From NCBI GenBank assembly GCA_902559885.1, contig CACEJU010000007.1:1-53151 (forward strand): a DNA stretch of 53,151 nt, read 5' to 3'. This DNA is from an uncultured SAR86 cluster bacterium. Its GTDB lineage: Bacteria > Pseudomonadota > Gammaproteobacteria > Magnimaribacterales > D2472. Both the position numbers and the translations under genes were made by a program. Below, piece after piece: positions 26,095 to 35,004 of the stretch. Numbering within the stretch: position 1 is the stretch's first letter; the number at the start of each line of letters is the position of its first letter. The notes beneath the pieces were generated by a model. It made no database searches. It saw nothing but the letters and a program-made list of their open reading frames with translations, and was not told the origin of the DNA.

Positions 26095-27420
26095 AGTTGC
26101 TAAGCCTAAAAAGGAAAAGAATCCAATAACATCAGTAACAGTTGTTACCACAACACTTCCGGCAATAGCAGGGTCTTGCTTCATTTTTCTAAGGAACAAG
26201 GGTACAAAAATACCTGCTATTACTGAACTAATTAAATTTATAATTAAAGCTCCAGAAATAAGGAAACCTAATTTAACATCACCAAACCAAAGATAAGTCG
26301 CGCCACCAACCAATATTGCTAAAACTATTCCATTTATAATTGATACGGCTAGCTCTCTTTTAAATAACCAGCTCATATTTGATGTATTGATTTGATCAAG
26401 AGTGAGGCCTCTAATCACAATAGTAAGTGTTTGAGTTGCCGCAACACCACCCATGCTTGCAACAATAGGCATTAGTACCGCAAGGTAAACAATTTTGTCT
26501 AAAGTATCTTGAAAAATATTAATTGTGAAAGCTGCAATAAATGCTGTAAGCAAATTCATACTGAGCCAAAAGACACGGCTTTTTGCAGCTCTTCCTGGTG
26601 GTGCGAAAGTATCTTCTGCGATACCGGCCATACCTAAAATATTTTGATCAGCATCTTCCATAATTACATCAACCACATCATCAATTGTAATTCTTCCAAT
26701 TAGCTTATTTTCATCATTAAGAACTGCAATTGAAACTAAATTTTCTCTTTCAAATATCCTGGCAACTTCCTTATCTTCTTGATTAAAAATAATTGGATCC
26801 ACACTTCGATCCATAACTTCTTCTACTGTTGATGAGGGCTCAGAAGTTATCAATTTGCTTATTAATAGCTCACCTAGATATAAATTTTCCTTGGAAACAA
26901 CAAATATCTTGTCAGTATTTTCTGGTAACTCTCCATGAGATCTTAAATATCTTAAAACAACTTCTAGGGTATTATCTGGCCTAACACTTATAACATCATT
27001 GTTTAGAAGTCCCCCAGCAGTATCATCAGGATAGATCAGACTTTCTTCAACTCTATTTCTATCCATTAGAGACATCTTAGACAAGACTTTTAGCATTCTA
27101 TCTTCTGGTAGATTCTGAAGAATATCTACTTTCTCATCTAATTCTAATGGCTCTACAGCAGCACTTAGTTCTTCATTGGATATATTAGAAACAAGATCTT
27201 GTTGAATTTCTTCACCAACTTCAAATAAAACATCTCCTTCGTCTTTAGTATCTATTAAAGCAAAAAGCTCTTTTCTTTTTTTAGGTGGCGCTGATTCAAG
27301 AAGATGTGCAACCTCTGATGTGGTCAGCTCATTTAAAAGTCCTTTGATTTCATCAATATCATACTCATTGCTTTCGTTAAGCAATCGAGCAATTATTGAA
27401 TTAACTTTCTCTATATCCAT
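26080..27420 (-). CDS. mgtE: Magnesium transporter MgtE
   Basis: MgtE is a Mg2+-gated magnesium channel of the inner membrane. The 446-aa product has the N-terminal helical domain (1 to about 125, with L-P-E-D-R-M), a tandem CBS module (about 130-250, containing V-R-P-D-N-T and I-T-I-D-D-V-V-D-V), and a connecting plug helix. The five-helix pore domain follows (about 275-446), with M-P-I-V-A-S-M-G-G-V-A-A-T-Q-T and P-A-I-A-G-S-V-V-V-T-T-V-T-D. It lies 30 nt after rpoN, where many Gammaproteobacteria carry hpf and PTS genes instead. Confidence 0.95.
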   Translation of the reverse strand: MDIEKVNSIIARLLNESNEYDIDEIKGLLNELTTSEVAHLLESAPPKKRKELFALIDTKDEGDVLFEVGEEIQQDLVSNISNEELSAAVEPLELDEKVDILQNLPEDRMLKVLSKMSLMDRNRVEESLIYPDDTAGGLLNNDVISVRPDNTLEVVLRYLRSHGELPENTDKIFVVSKENLYLGELLISKLITSEPSSTVEEVMDRSVDPIIFNQEDKEVARIFERENLVSIAVLNDENKLIGRITIDDVVDVIMEDADQNILGMAGIAEDTFAPPGRAAKSRVFWLSMNLLTAFIAAFTINIFQDTLDKIVYLAVLMPIVASMGGVAATQTLTIVIRGLTLDQINTSNMSWLFKRELAVSIINGIVLAILVGGATYLWFGDVKLGFLISGALIINLISSVIAGIFVPLFLRKMKQDPAIAGSVVVTTVTDVIGFFSFLGLATLFLI

Positions 27421-27450
27421 TAAGATATTCTACCTTATTGATATATTAAA

Positions 27451-28722
27451 TTATCTATTTCTTGAGGAGGGGATATTAAGTTTTTTTCGATACTTAGCTA
27501 TAGTTCTTCTCGATAGACCATAACCCATCTTATTAAGTTCTTTTGAGATCTGGTTATCACTTTTTGGTTTTTTTTCTTCTTTAATAATATTCTTAATAGT
27601 ATCCATTAGCTGGATAGAAGTTACTTTGCGAGTTTTTGAAACGGAGTTAAATAAAAATGATTTTAGAGGAATAATGCCCTTCGGGGTGTCAATATATTTT
27701 GATCTCAATATCCTAGAAATAGTTGAGGGGTGCAGCTTTAGTTCTTCTGCAATCTCCTTATTAGATAGAGGATTAATATTTAATGGATTGTCCATTAAAT
27801 AGGATATTTGCTTATTTAAAATAATTTCACCAACTTTATATACAGTATCATTTCTTTTTGTAATTGATGACATTAACCATCTGGCTTCTTTAATCTTTTC
27901 ATTTATCGCATCATTCTTTTTAGATTTAAGCTCCTTTTTTGTTGCCTCAACAAGACTCTCATCTATTGTAATTTTTGGAAAGTTATCGTTAAGGAAGCTC
28001 AGCTCATAGTTATCTTCAAGCATTTTTATTTTTAAGTCAGGATAAACATAGTCTGATTTTTTAAATTCAAGCCCCGGGCTTAAATTTGAATTTTTAATCT
28101 TCTCAATGACTGAAGAAACTTGTTCAGCACTATAGCCTTGATCAGAAAGCTTCTTTAATGCTATATCAAAATCATCAACATTAAGTTCATACAAAAGCTT
28201 TTCGGTAATCACTAGCTCTTCTTCAGAAGCTGGATTTCTCTTTATTTGTAGGAAAATACATTCCTTAAAATCTCTAAACCCTACGCCAGCAGGGTCTAAT
28301 TGTTGAATAATATTAATAAGAACTCCCTCGATAAGATTTTCTGCATATTTATATCCAAGCATTTCATCAACTATATCAATTCCGTCTGTAAGACAGCCTG
28401 TTTCATCCAGCGAATCAATAATCGTCAAGGCTATTTCTTGCTCATCTTTATTTATGTTTATTTCATTTATTTGATTTATTAATGAATCTCTCAGTGACTC
28501 TGTTGCGGCAACATTAAAATCGAATTCATTGAAATCAGCTATTGATCTATCATTAAAACTAGATTCATCTTTTTCTATAAAAGGATTTTCAACTATTTCC
28601 TTTTCAATTTTATTAATTAGTTCAAATCTAGATAGCTGTAAAAGATCAATTGATTTTTTTAGCTGAGGGGTTAGTGAAAGTTTTTGCTTTAACTTAAACT
28701 CTTTTACTAATGAAATTGCCAT
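27451..28722 (-). CDS. rpoN: RNA polymerase sigma-54 factor
   Basis: RpoN directs RNA polymerase to -24/-12 promoters and needs an AAA+ activator. The 423-aa product (E. coli 477) has the Gln/Leu-rich region I at the N-terminus (L-K-Q-K-L-S-L-T-P-Q-L-K-K-S-I-D-L-L), a core-binding domain, and a helix-turn-helix region (H-P-S-T-I-S-R-I-L-R-S-K-Y). The C-terminal RpoN box reads L-S-R-R-T-I-A-K-Y-R, against the consensus A-R-R-T-V-A-K-Y-R. It follows lptB by 12 nt, the classical position. No enhancer-binding activator is encoded in this window. Confidence 0.97.
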   Translation of the reverse strand: MAISLVKEFKLKQKLSLTPQLKKSIDLLQLSRFELINKIEKEIVENPFIEKDESSFNDRSIADFNEFDFNVAATESLRDSLINQINEININKDEQEIALTIIDSLDETGCLTDGIDIVDEMLGYKYAENLIEGVLINIIQQLDPAGVGFRDFKECIFLQIKRNPASEEELVITEKLLYELNVDDFDIALKKLSDQGYSAEQVSSVIEKIKNSNLSPGLEFKKSDYVYPDLKIKMLEDNYELSFLNDNFPKITIDESLVEATKKELKSKKNDAINEKIKEARWLMSSITKRNDTVYKVGEIILNKQISYLMDNPLNINPLSNKEIAEELKLHPSTISRILRSKYIDTPKGIIPLKSFLFNSVSKTRKVTSIQLMDTIKNIIKEEKKPKSDNQISKELNKMGYGLSRRTIAKYRKKLNIPSSRNR

Positions 28723-28734
28723 TTAAATAAGAAA

Positions 28735-29448
28735 CTAGTTGTACATCTTTCCAAGATAAACTTTTTTCACCAGCTCATCATTGATTAGATTTTCTTTTGA
28801 ACCATTTGCTATGATTTTACCCTCACTAATTACAAAAGACTCATCGCATATATCTAATGCTTCTCGAACATTATGATCAGTAATGAGCACTTTGATATTA
28901 GAATTCTTAAGGTTAACAAGAATACTCTGTATGTCCTCAACAGCTATTGGATCAATACCTGCAAAAGGCTCATCTAGTAAAATAATTTTTGGATCAGCAA
29001 CGAGAGTTCTTGCAATTTCAACCTTTCTTCTTTGCCCGCCCGAAAGTTGTCTGCCCTTTAGATTTAAGATTTTTTTAAGATTAAAATTTTCAATAGATTT
29101 TTCAACATACTCTTTTATTTGATCGCTTGTTTTGTAACTTAATTCAGCTAGACCATAAAGATTCTCATAAACTGTTAAGTCTTGAAAAATCGACGGCTCC
29201 TGGGGTAAGTACTTTATGCCATGCAAAGATCTTTTATGCATTGGCATTTCTGATATATCTTTATCTTCAAAAATTATTTTTCCAGAATCACTTCGAATAA
29301 GACCTGCAATCATATAAAAGGTTGTAGTCTTACCAGCACCGTTTGGCCCTAGCAATCCATAAATCTTATTTTCATTCATAGAGATAGAAAGGTTGTTGAC
29401 TACAATCTTTTTATTAAATGATTTAGAAATATTTTTTATCTCAAACAT
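28735..29448 (-). CDS. lptB: LPS export ABC transporter ATP-binding protein LptB
   Basis: LptB is the ATPase that powers LPS extraction by LptB2FGC from the inner membrane. The 237-aa product (E. coli 241) has Walker A G-P-N-G-A-G-K-T-T, the Q-loop, the signature L-S-G-G-Q-R-R-K-V-E-I-A-R, Walker B I-I-L-L-D-E-P-F-A-G-I-D-P, and the H-loop T-D-H-N-V-R-E. It lies 2 nt after lptA, with rpoN following after 12 nt, as in most Gammaproteobacteria. Confidence 0.97.
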   Translation of the reverse strand: MFEIKNISKSFNKKIVVNNLSISMNENKIYGLLGPNGAGKTTTFYMIAGLIRSDSGKIIFEDKDISEMPMHKRSLHGIKYLPQEPSIFQDLTVYENLYGLAELSYKTSDQIKEYVEKSIENFNLKKILNLKGRQLSGGQRRKVEIARTLVADPKIILLDEPFAGIDPIAVEDIQSILVNLKNSNIKVLITDHNVREALDICDESFVISEGKIIANGSKENLINDELVKKVYLGKMYN

Positions 29449-29450
29449 TT

Positions 29451-29858
29451 TTAATCTTTAGTTAAAAGGCCGCTTTTTGAATTAAAGACAATTCTTTTGC
29501 TATTAATATTTATATTTCGATAAACCATTGATGCCTTTCCAATTAAATGAATTTTCTCATCGTTAAAAAAAATAATCTTTTCAGCCTCTCCTTTAAAATA
29601 ATTATTTTTATTTTTTGAAATTAGCGATGGTTTTCCATTTAATTCAATTATGTCAGTTTCTGTAAAATATACTGCTTCTTGAGATAACATTTTTATAGTT
29701 TGCGTTTCAATTAAAATATTTTTTTTAAAAGAAATAATATTCTCTTCTTCAATCAAATTTATTTCTTCTGAATTGATAGATAGCCCATTGATTTCATTTG
29801 CATAAAGCGAGAATGGAACCATCCATAAAAGAAAAAAATTTATGCATTTAAATCTCAT
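29451..29858 (-). CDS. lptA: LPS transport periplasmic protein LptA, short form
   Basis: LptA forms the beta-jellyroll bridge that carries LPS across the periplasm. The 135-aa product is shorter than E. coli LptA (185 aa). It has an N-terminal signal peptide (hydrophobic run I-N-F-F-L-L-W-M-V-P-F-S-L-Y-A, cleavage likely after Y-A-N) and OstA-like beta repeats (E-A-V-Y-F-T-E-T-D-I-I-E-L-N-G-K-P). It is named from this pattern and its place before lptB; a merged LptA/LptC role cannot be excluded. The start overlaps the kdsD stop by 4 bp. Confidence 0.8.
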   Translation of the reverse strand: MRFKCINFFLLWMVPFSLYANEINGLSINSEEINLIEEENIISFKKNILIETQTIKMLSQEAVYFTETDIIELNGKPSLISKNKNNYFKGEAEKIIFFNDEKIHLIGKASMVYRNININSKRIVFNSKSGLLTKD

Positions 29859-30829
29859 AATATTCTAGATTCTATCAGGCTATGCATTGTGATGACCCCA
29901 ATTACTTTCTTGTAATTATTAGTAACCACTAAGCTAAAAATTTTATTTTCTTCCATAATTTTAGCAGCATCTATTGCAAGAGTATTTTCTGACACTTTTA
30001 TAAAATTCTTAGTCATTACCTCATTTATTTTTGTGTTATTAATATCTCTTTTTTCTCCTATACATCTTCTTAAATCTCCATCTGTAAAAATACCAATAAC
30101 CTTTTTTGATTTGTTTTGAATCAAAGTAAGCCCAAGTTTTTTTTCAGATATCTCCAGTAGCGCATCTGAAAGGATTGTTTCATCGTTCACCAAAGGAATC
30201 GATTTACCTGATTGCATGAGATCTGATACTTTGGTTATCAATCTTCTGCCCAGTTTTCCAGCTGGATGAGAGCTTGCAAAATCCTTGCTCGTAAACCCTT
30301 TTGCTTCTAGCAGGGCAATGGCAATAGCATCCCCAAGAGCAAGGCATGCTGTAGTAGAAGATGTAGGCGCAAGATTCATTGGACAGGCTTCCTTAGATTT
30401 TAATATAAGTGGAAAATCTGAGTTTTTAGCAATGGTTGAGTTTTTATTAGAAGTTATAGAGCCTATTTTTTTAGATAATCTTTTTAAAGAAGATAGGATC
30501 TGAATAATTTCATCTGATTCCCCAGAATTTGATATTAATAGAACGATATCTTTTTTTTCTAACAAACCCATGTCTCCATGAGCGGCCTCGGTAGGATGCA
30601 TAAAAACACTATTTGTGCCTGTACTAGATAAAGTTGCAGAAATCTTTTTTCCAATATGACCAGACTTCCCAACGCCCATAATCACAATTTTTCCCTTAGA
30701 ATCATTAGCGGCTTCACAGAATTTATTAAAGTTAGTATCAAGTTGCTTTTGTATATCTGATACAGCTTTTGCTTCTATTAAAATTGTTTTTTTTGCTGAA
30801 GCAAGAAAATTAAATTTATTTTTTGTCAT
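29855..30829 (-). CDS. kdsD: Arabinose-5-phosphate isomerase
   Basis: KdsD converts ribulose 5-phosphate to arabinose 5-phosphate, the precursor of Kdo for LPS. The 324-aa product (E. coli 328) has an N-terminal SIS domain (G-V-G-K-S-G-H-I-G-K-K, the H-P-T-E-A-A-H-G-D-M-G block, S-N-S-G-E-S-D-E) and two CBS domains (I-F-T-D-G-D-L-R-R near residue 265). A longer frame begins at 30874, but the ATG at 30829 gives the family N-terminus and clears the divergent mlaC start. kdsC and lptC, normally between kdsD and lptA, are missing. Confidence 0.96.
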   Translation of the reverse strand: MTKNKFNFLASAKKTILIEAKAVSDIQKQLDTNFNKFCEAANDSKGKIVIMGVGKSGHIGKKISATLSSTGTNSVFMHPTEAAHGDMGLLEKKDIVLLISNSGESDEIIQILSSLKRLSKKIGSITSNKNSTIAKNSDFPLILKSKEACPMNLAPTSSTTACLALGDAIAIALLEAKGFTSKDFASSHPAGKLGRRLITKVSDLMQSGKSIPLVNDETILSDALLEISEKKLGLTLIQNKSKKVIGIFTDGDLRRCIGEKRDINNTKINEVMTKNFIKVSENTLAIDAAKIMEENKIFSLVVTNNYKKVIGVITMHSLIESRIL

Positions 30830-30861
30830 ATTTATATGAAATTTATCTAATGTATAAATGT

Positions 30862-30867
30862 TATAAT
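30862..30867 (+). promoter_or_regulatory. Promoter -10 of mlaC-ibaG-murA (leaderless)
   Basis: A perfect TATAAT ends 6 nt before the mlaC ATG, which places the expected +1 on the A of the start codon. No Shine-Dalgarno can fit between them. The -35 region is weak. The site lies in the 44-bp gap between the divergent kdsD and mlaC genes. Confidence 0.65.
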
Positions 30868-30873
30868 AGTTCA

Positions 30874-31500
30874 ATGTTACGAATACTTAAAAATTTTTTT
30901 TTAAATATATTATTTGTATTAATATCATATCCTGTAATCGCAGATGAAAATCCATATATTTTTATTGATAACAATGCTCAGCTTTTAGTTAAAACGCTAC
31001 AAGAAAACAAAGAGTTATTTAAAAGTGATCCAGTAAAATTTGAAGATGCTGTTAAAGTTATTTATGAACCCATTATTGATTTTAGAAGGGTCTCTGCATC
31101 AGTTATGGGTAAAAAATATTATTTTGCTGCTACAGCCGATCAAAGAAAATCTTTTCAAGAAATATTCAAACAATCGCTCTTAGACACCTATGCTGAAACT
31201 TTAGCTCAATGGGATGATCAAATAATAGAAACCATTTTCCCTGATGAAGATATTGAAAAAGAAATAAAAAACGCTGAAGTTAAACAGTTGCTTATAACTT
31301 CAGATGCAGAATACCCAATAATTTACAAACTGAGATGGAGTAATGGAGAATGGAAAATAATTAATATAATTATTAATGGCGTTAATCTTGGCTTAACATT
31401 TAGAAATCAATTTAAAGCTTTAGCTGACCAATATAATGAAAATATGTCATTAACGATTGCAAATTGGGTTTCAGATGCAGGAAATGCAGGAATTGAGTAA
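30874..31500 (+). CDS. mlaC: Periplasmic phospholipid-binding protein MlaC
   Basis: MlaC shuttles phospholipids between the outer-membrane MlaA complex and the inner-membrane MlaFEDB transporter. The 208-aa product (E. coli 211) has a signal peptide (basic start M-L-R-I-L-K, hydrophobic core, cleavage likely after V-I-A). The mature Tol-tol-Ttg2 fold shows F-R-R-V-S-A-S-V-M-G-K and a C-terminal W-K-I-I-N-I-I-I-N-G-V-N-L-G-L-T-F-R-N-Q-F. I use the ATG at 30874; an upstream start at 30823 would block the signal peptide and overlap kdsD. mlaF, mlaE, mlaD and mlaB, normally its neighbours, are not here. Confidence 0.92.
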   Translation: MLRILKNFFLNILFVLISYPVIADENPYIFIDNNAQLLVKTLQENKELFKSDPVKFEDAVKVIYEPIIDFRRVSASVMGKKYYFAATADQRKSFQEIFKQSLLDTYAETLAQWDDQIIETIFPDEDIEKEIKNAEVKQLLITSDAEYPIIYKLRWSNGEWKIINIIINGVNLGLTFRNQFKALADQYNENMSLTIANWVSDAGNAGIE

Positions 31501-31718
31501 TGGATAAGGATGTCATCAATAATATTCTAATTGAAAATTTCCCTGATGCTGAAATTAACTTCCTAGGTGATAGTTGTAATTTTAGTGTTGAAGTTGTTTC
31601 TAATCTTTTTAATGGCTTATCTTTAGTAGAGCAACATAAGAAAGTTTTAAATACACTGAAAGATAAATTTGCGTCAGGCGAGCTTCACGCTTTAAGTATA
31701 AGCACCAGGACAAAATAA
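31500..31718 (+). CDS. ibaG: BolA-family protein IbaG
   Basis: IbaG/BolA-type proteins bind [2Fe-2S] clusters with monothiol glutaredoxins and are linked to acid and envelope stress. The 72-aa product has the BolA core [10 protein letters not shown], the helix [12 protein letters not shown], and the C-terminal [10 protein letters not shown] strand with the conserved His. The ATG overlaps the last base of the mlaC stop. murA follows 2 nt later, matching the mla-ibaG-murA order in E. coli. Confidence 0.93.
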   Translation: MDKDVINNILIENFPDAEINFLGDSCNFSVEVVSNLFNGLSLVEQHKKVLNTLKDKFASGELHALSISTRTK

Positions 31719-31720
31719 AA

Positions 31721-32977
31721 ATGGAAAAATTATTAATTAGAGGTGGCAATTCTTTAAGCGGTGAAATTAGATGTTCGGGAGCAAAAAATGCTGCGCTACC
31801 TATGATTGCTGCAACTATACTCACTGAAAATGAAGTTACATTAAAAAATCTTCCTTTTCTTCAAGATATTACAACTATGTTTGAATTATTGGGCTCAATG
31901 GGTTCAAAAATCACTTTAGATGAAGAAATGAATTTTCAAATATCATCTTCACTATCAGATTTTGAGGCAAGATATGAATTGGTTAAAACCATGAGAGCAT
32001 CAATTTTAGTTTTAGGTCCTTTGCTTGCTAAATATGGTGAAGCAAAAATTGCTTTACCTGGTGGTTGTGCAATTGGATCAAGGCCAGTTAATTTCCATCT
32101 TGAAGCATTAAAACAACTTGGCGCAGAGATTGAGCTAGTGAATGGTTATATTGAAGCAAAAGCAAAAAGGTTAGTTGGTGCTGAAATAAGATTTGAGGGC
32201 ATAACAGTAACAGGAACAGAAAATATAATGATGGCAGCTTGTCTTGCAGAAGGTACGACAACCTTAAGAAATGTAGCGAAAGAGCCAGAAATTGAAGACT
32301 TAGCAAATTTCTTGAATTCAATGGGCGCAAATATTCAAGGCGCTGGTACTGACGAAATCATAATTCAAGGAGTTGAATCGCTTGGCGGCACAGATTTTCA
32401 TATTCCATCAGACAGGATTGAAGCTGGAACATATTTAGTCGCAGGAGCTCTAACGGGCGGGAATATAAAAATTAATGATATAAATCCAGAAAAATTAAAA
32501 ATAGTTTTAGAAAAGATTAGATTAACTGGTGCAGATATAAAAACAACTGATAACTCAATACATTTAACTATGAATATTGATAGGCCTAGGCCAGTGGATA
32601 TAGAAACATCGCCATTTCCTGGATTTCCTACAGATATGCAAGCCCAATTTTCAGTTTTAAATGCATTAGCTGATGGAAAATCCATTATTAAAGAAAATGT
32701 ATTTGAAAACCGCTTTATGCATATCCTTGAGCTTAATAGAATGGGTTGTGATATTTCTGTATCTGGAAATTTAGCTAATATAAATGGAGTAAGTTCTATT
32801 TCAGGAGCGCCAGTTATGGCAACAGATTTAAGAGCCTCAGCTAGCCTTATATTGGCAGGACTTTGTGCTTCCGGAGAAACTATTGTAGATAGAATTTATC
32901 ATATTGATAGAGGTTATGAGAGAATCGAAGAAAAGCTCAGATATCTTGGGGCAGAAATTACAAGACTTCCAAATTAG
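31721..32977 (+). CDS. murA: UDP-N-acetylglucosamine 1-carboxyvinyltransferase
   Basis: MurA adds enolpyruvate from PEP to UDP-GlcNAc, the first committed step of peptidoglycan synthesis and the fosfomycin target. The 418-aa product (E. coli 419) has S-G-A-K-N (K22, N23), the active-site loop [10 protein letters not shown] with Cys116, and the C-terminal [11 protein letters not shown]. Cys at the loop predicts fosfomycin sensitivity. The gene ends within degS, overlapping it convergently by 20 bp. Confidence 0.98.
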   Translation: MEKLLIRGGNSLSGEIRCSGAKNAALPMIAATILTENEVTLKNLPFLQDITTMFELLGSMGSKITLDEEMNFQISSSLSDFEARYELVKTMRASILVLGPLLAKYGEAKIALPGGCAIGSRPVNFHLEALKQLGAEIELVNGYIEAKAKRLVGAEIRFEGITVTGTENIMMAACLAEGTTTLRNVAKEPEIEDLANFLNSMGANIQGAGTDEIIIQGVESLGGTDFHIPSDRIEAGTYLVAGALTGGNIKINDINPEKLKIVLEKIRLTGADIKTTDNSIHLTMNIDRPRPVDIETSPFPGFPTDMQAQFSVLNALADGKSIIKENVFENRFMHILELNRMGCDISVSGNLANINGVSSISGAPVMATDLRASASLILAGLCASGETIVDRIYHIDRGYERIEEKLRYLGAEITRLPN

Positions 32978-33947
32978 CCATCTCAACTGGAATTGCAATA
33001 ACTTCTACTTTCTTTATACTTTCGCCTGAGAAAATTTTTAAATTTATTTGATCATTTGGTGATGCAAAACTTAAAGAATTCTTAAGATTTTTCCATGATG
33101 CAGCGTTTTCGTTTATATCTAAAATATGATCACCTGGCTTAACACCTTCAGTAAAAAGTGGGCCCTTATTATCTATCTCAATTATTTGTAATGAATTTAT
33201 CTTTTCTGAGTTTATTTCAACTTGAGATGGCCTTACCCTAAAATTACCAATCCAGACTTCCCTTACTTTTCCATATTGAATGATTTCAGATGCTATCTTT
33301 GTAATTTTTTCAGATGGTATTGCAAAACTAATACCTTGATATGCCCCAGTCTTAGAAAATATTTTTGTGTTTATTCCAATGAGATTACCTTGTTCATTTA
33401 TTAAAGCTCCTCCAGAATTACCAGGGTTTATTGGTGCATCAGTTTGAATTAGGTTTAGATAAGGGTTTCCATAATCTCTTCCGGTAGCACTTATGATGCC
33501 ATTTGATACAGAGATGCCTATTCCATATGGATTTCCAATCGCTAAGACCTTATCGCCAACTCTAATTGATTCACTGTCTGCAAAATCTATAGAATTAACT
33601 TCTTCTAAAGTTTCTGCATTAATTTTTAAAATTGCTATATCTGAATTTTGATCTGAACCCAAAATGTCAGCTACTAGAGTTTTACCATCATATAGAGTTA
33701 CAAGAACCTTAGATGAATTTTTTATTACATGATAATTAGTAACTATATAACCTTTATTTGAAAAAATTACCCCAGACCCTAATTCGTTTGAAACATTTAA
33801 TCTATTAAGATCATAGGTTTTTATAGTAACAACAGAGGTAATAGATTTTTCTACAGCACTATTAAATTTATTATCGTCTTCAACATAATTCAAAAATAAT
33901 ATTGTTATTAGAAATGTGAAAAAAATTAGTATAAGGTTTTTTGTCAT
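32958..33947 (-). CDS. degS: Inner-membrane serine protease DegS/HtrA type
   Basis: DegS senses misfolded outer-membrane proteins through its PDZ domain and cuts the anti-sigma factor RseA. The 329-aa product (E. coli 355) has one N-terminal membrane anchor (about 4-21) and a trypsin-like domain with the His73-Asp103-Ser178 triad (N-Y-H-V, D-I-A-I-L, G-N-S-G-G-A). A single PDZ domain follows (about 235-325, with [12 protein letters not shown]). One PDZ plus a membrane anchor fits DegS better than DegP/DegQ. It is divergent from zapE with only 14 bp between the two ATGs. Confidence 0.92.
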   Translation of the reverse strand: MTKNLILIFFTFLITILFLNYVEDDNKFNSAVEKSITSVVTIKTYDLNRLNVSNELGSGVIFSNKGYIVTNYHVIKNSSKVLVTLYDGKTLVADILGSDQNSDIAILKINAETLEEVNSIDFADSESIRVGDKVLAIGNPYGIGISVSNGIISATGRDYGNPYLNLIQTDAPINPGNSGGALINEQGNLIGINTKIFSKTGAYQGISFAIPSEKITKIASEIIQYGKVREVWIGNFRVRPSQVEINSEKINSLQIIEIDNKGPLFTEGVKPGDHILDINENAASWKNLKNSLSFASPNDQINLKIFSGESIKKVEVIAIPVEMANLEVL

Positions 33948-33948
33948 T

Positions 33949-33954
33949 TATAAT
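33949..33954 (+). promoter_or_regulatory. Promoter -10 of zapE (leaderless), overlapping the degS -10
   Basis: TATAAT ends 7 nt before the zapE ATG at 33962 with no Shine-Dalgarno between, so transcription should start at or next to the start codon. On the minus strand GATAAT (33953-33958) lies 5 nt before the degS ATG. Both -10 elements sit in the same 14-bp divergent gap and overlap, so the two promoters may compete. Confidence 0.6.
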
Positions 33955-33961
33955 TATCCAA

Positions 33962-34996
33962 ATGTCTGATAAACAAACTATCACTTATAAGATAAAAAAC
34001 CAAGATATAGAATTAAATACTTATCAAGCTGAGCTTTTGAAGCAACTACAAGACGGTGCGCCAAAGAATTTTCTCTTTAAAAATTATTTTATAAAAAAAC
34101 AAAAAGGAGCATATCTTTATGGCAAGGTTGGCAGAGGAAAAACTTTACTAATGGATATTTTTCTTGATGGGCTCAATATTAGCTATAAAAAATTTCATTA
34201 CATTGACTTAATGCAAGAAATACACAAGCTCTTAGAAAAAGAAAAGGGTACTAAAAACCCCATAAAAAAGATTTTTGGCAAATATTTTTCAAATTTTAGA
34301 TTGATTTTTATAGATGAATTTCAAGTAGAAGATATTGCAGATGCAATGATATTAGGTGATTTGCTCATGTATGCAATAAAAAATAATACTTATTTATACT
34401 TTACCTCTAATGCAAAGCCATCAGAGCTATATAAGAATGGTCTTCAGAGGCAAAAATTCTTACCTTGTATTGATCTTATTGAAGCAAATACTAACGTTAT
34501 GTCTCTAAAAGGGGGTTTTGACTATAGATCAAGAAATATAGCAGAAATTAAAGAATCATTTTTTGAAACATCTAATGATATTAATGAATTTTTAAGAAAA
34601 AAATATGGGAAAAGTTTTGCTTTTAATAGCAATTATTTTTCAAATAATAGAAATTTTCAGATTAGCGGTTTTGTTCCAAATGAGCTTGTTTGGCTTTCTT
34701 TTAAAGATTTTTTCTCTAAACCCACTGGCTCAAAGGATTACATTAAAATCTGTATGGACTTTGAGTGGGTTTTTATTGATGATTTTAATATCTGTGACGA
34801 TGATCATAATGATGTTATAAGAAGGTTTATTTCATTTATTGATATTATTTATAAAGAAGAAATGAAATGTAAATTCTTTTTTAACTCTATAAAACCAGAA
34901 TCACTATACAAAGGTGAAAAACTTCAAGATCTATGGGCAAGATGTTATAGCAGGATTATTGAAATGATGGATAAAGATTTTTTTGTTAAAAATTAA
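33962..34996 (+). CDS. zapE: Cell division AAA+ ATPase ZapE
   Basis: ZapE (YhcM, AFG1-like) is an ATPase that associates with the FtsZ ring late in division. The 344-aa product (E. coli 375) has Walker A G-K-V-G-R-G-K-T-L-L-M-D and Walker B F-I-D-E-F-Q-V-E-D-I-A-D-A-M-I-L, a T-S-N-A-K-P sensor region, and the R-F-I-S-F-I-D-I-I-Y segment. I use the ATG at 33962; the frame reaches further up but would enter degS. Neighbours degS, rplM, rpsI and sspA match the E. coli region. Confidence 0.95.
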   Translation: MSDKQTITYKIKNQDIELNTYQAELLKQLQDGAPKNFLFKNYFIKKQKGAYLYGKVGRGKTLLMDIFLDGLNISYKKFHYIDLMQEIHKLLEKEKGTKNPIKKIFGKYFSNFRLIFIDEFQVEDIADAMILGDLLMYAIKNNTYLYFTSNAKPSELYKNGLQRQKFLPCIDLIEANTNVMSLKGGFDYRSRNIAEIKESFFETSNDINEFLRKKYGKSFAFNSNYFSNNRNFQISGFVPNELVWLSFKDFFSKPTGSKDYIKICMDFEWVFIDDFNICDDDHNDVIRRFISFIDIIYKEEMKCKFFFNSIKPESLYKGEKLQDLWARCYSRIIEMMDKDFFVKN

Positions 34997-35004
34997 TATA
35001 AATA

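Noticed and set aside
34605..34820. 71-codon alternate-frame ORF within zapE
   Set aside because: Nested in a different frame of a conserved gene with no start signals; chance frame.
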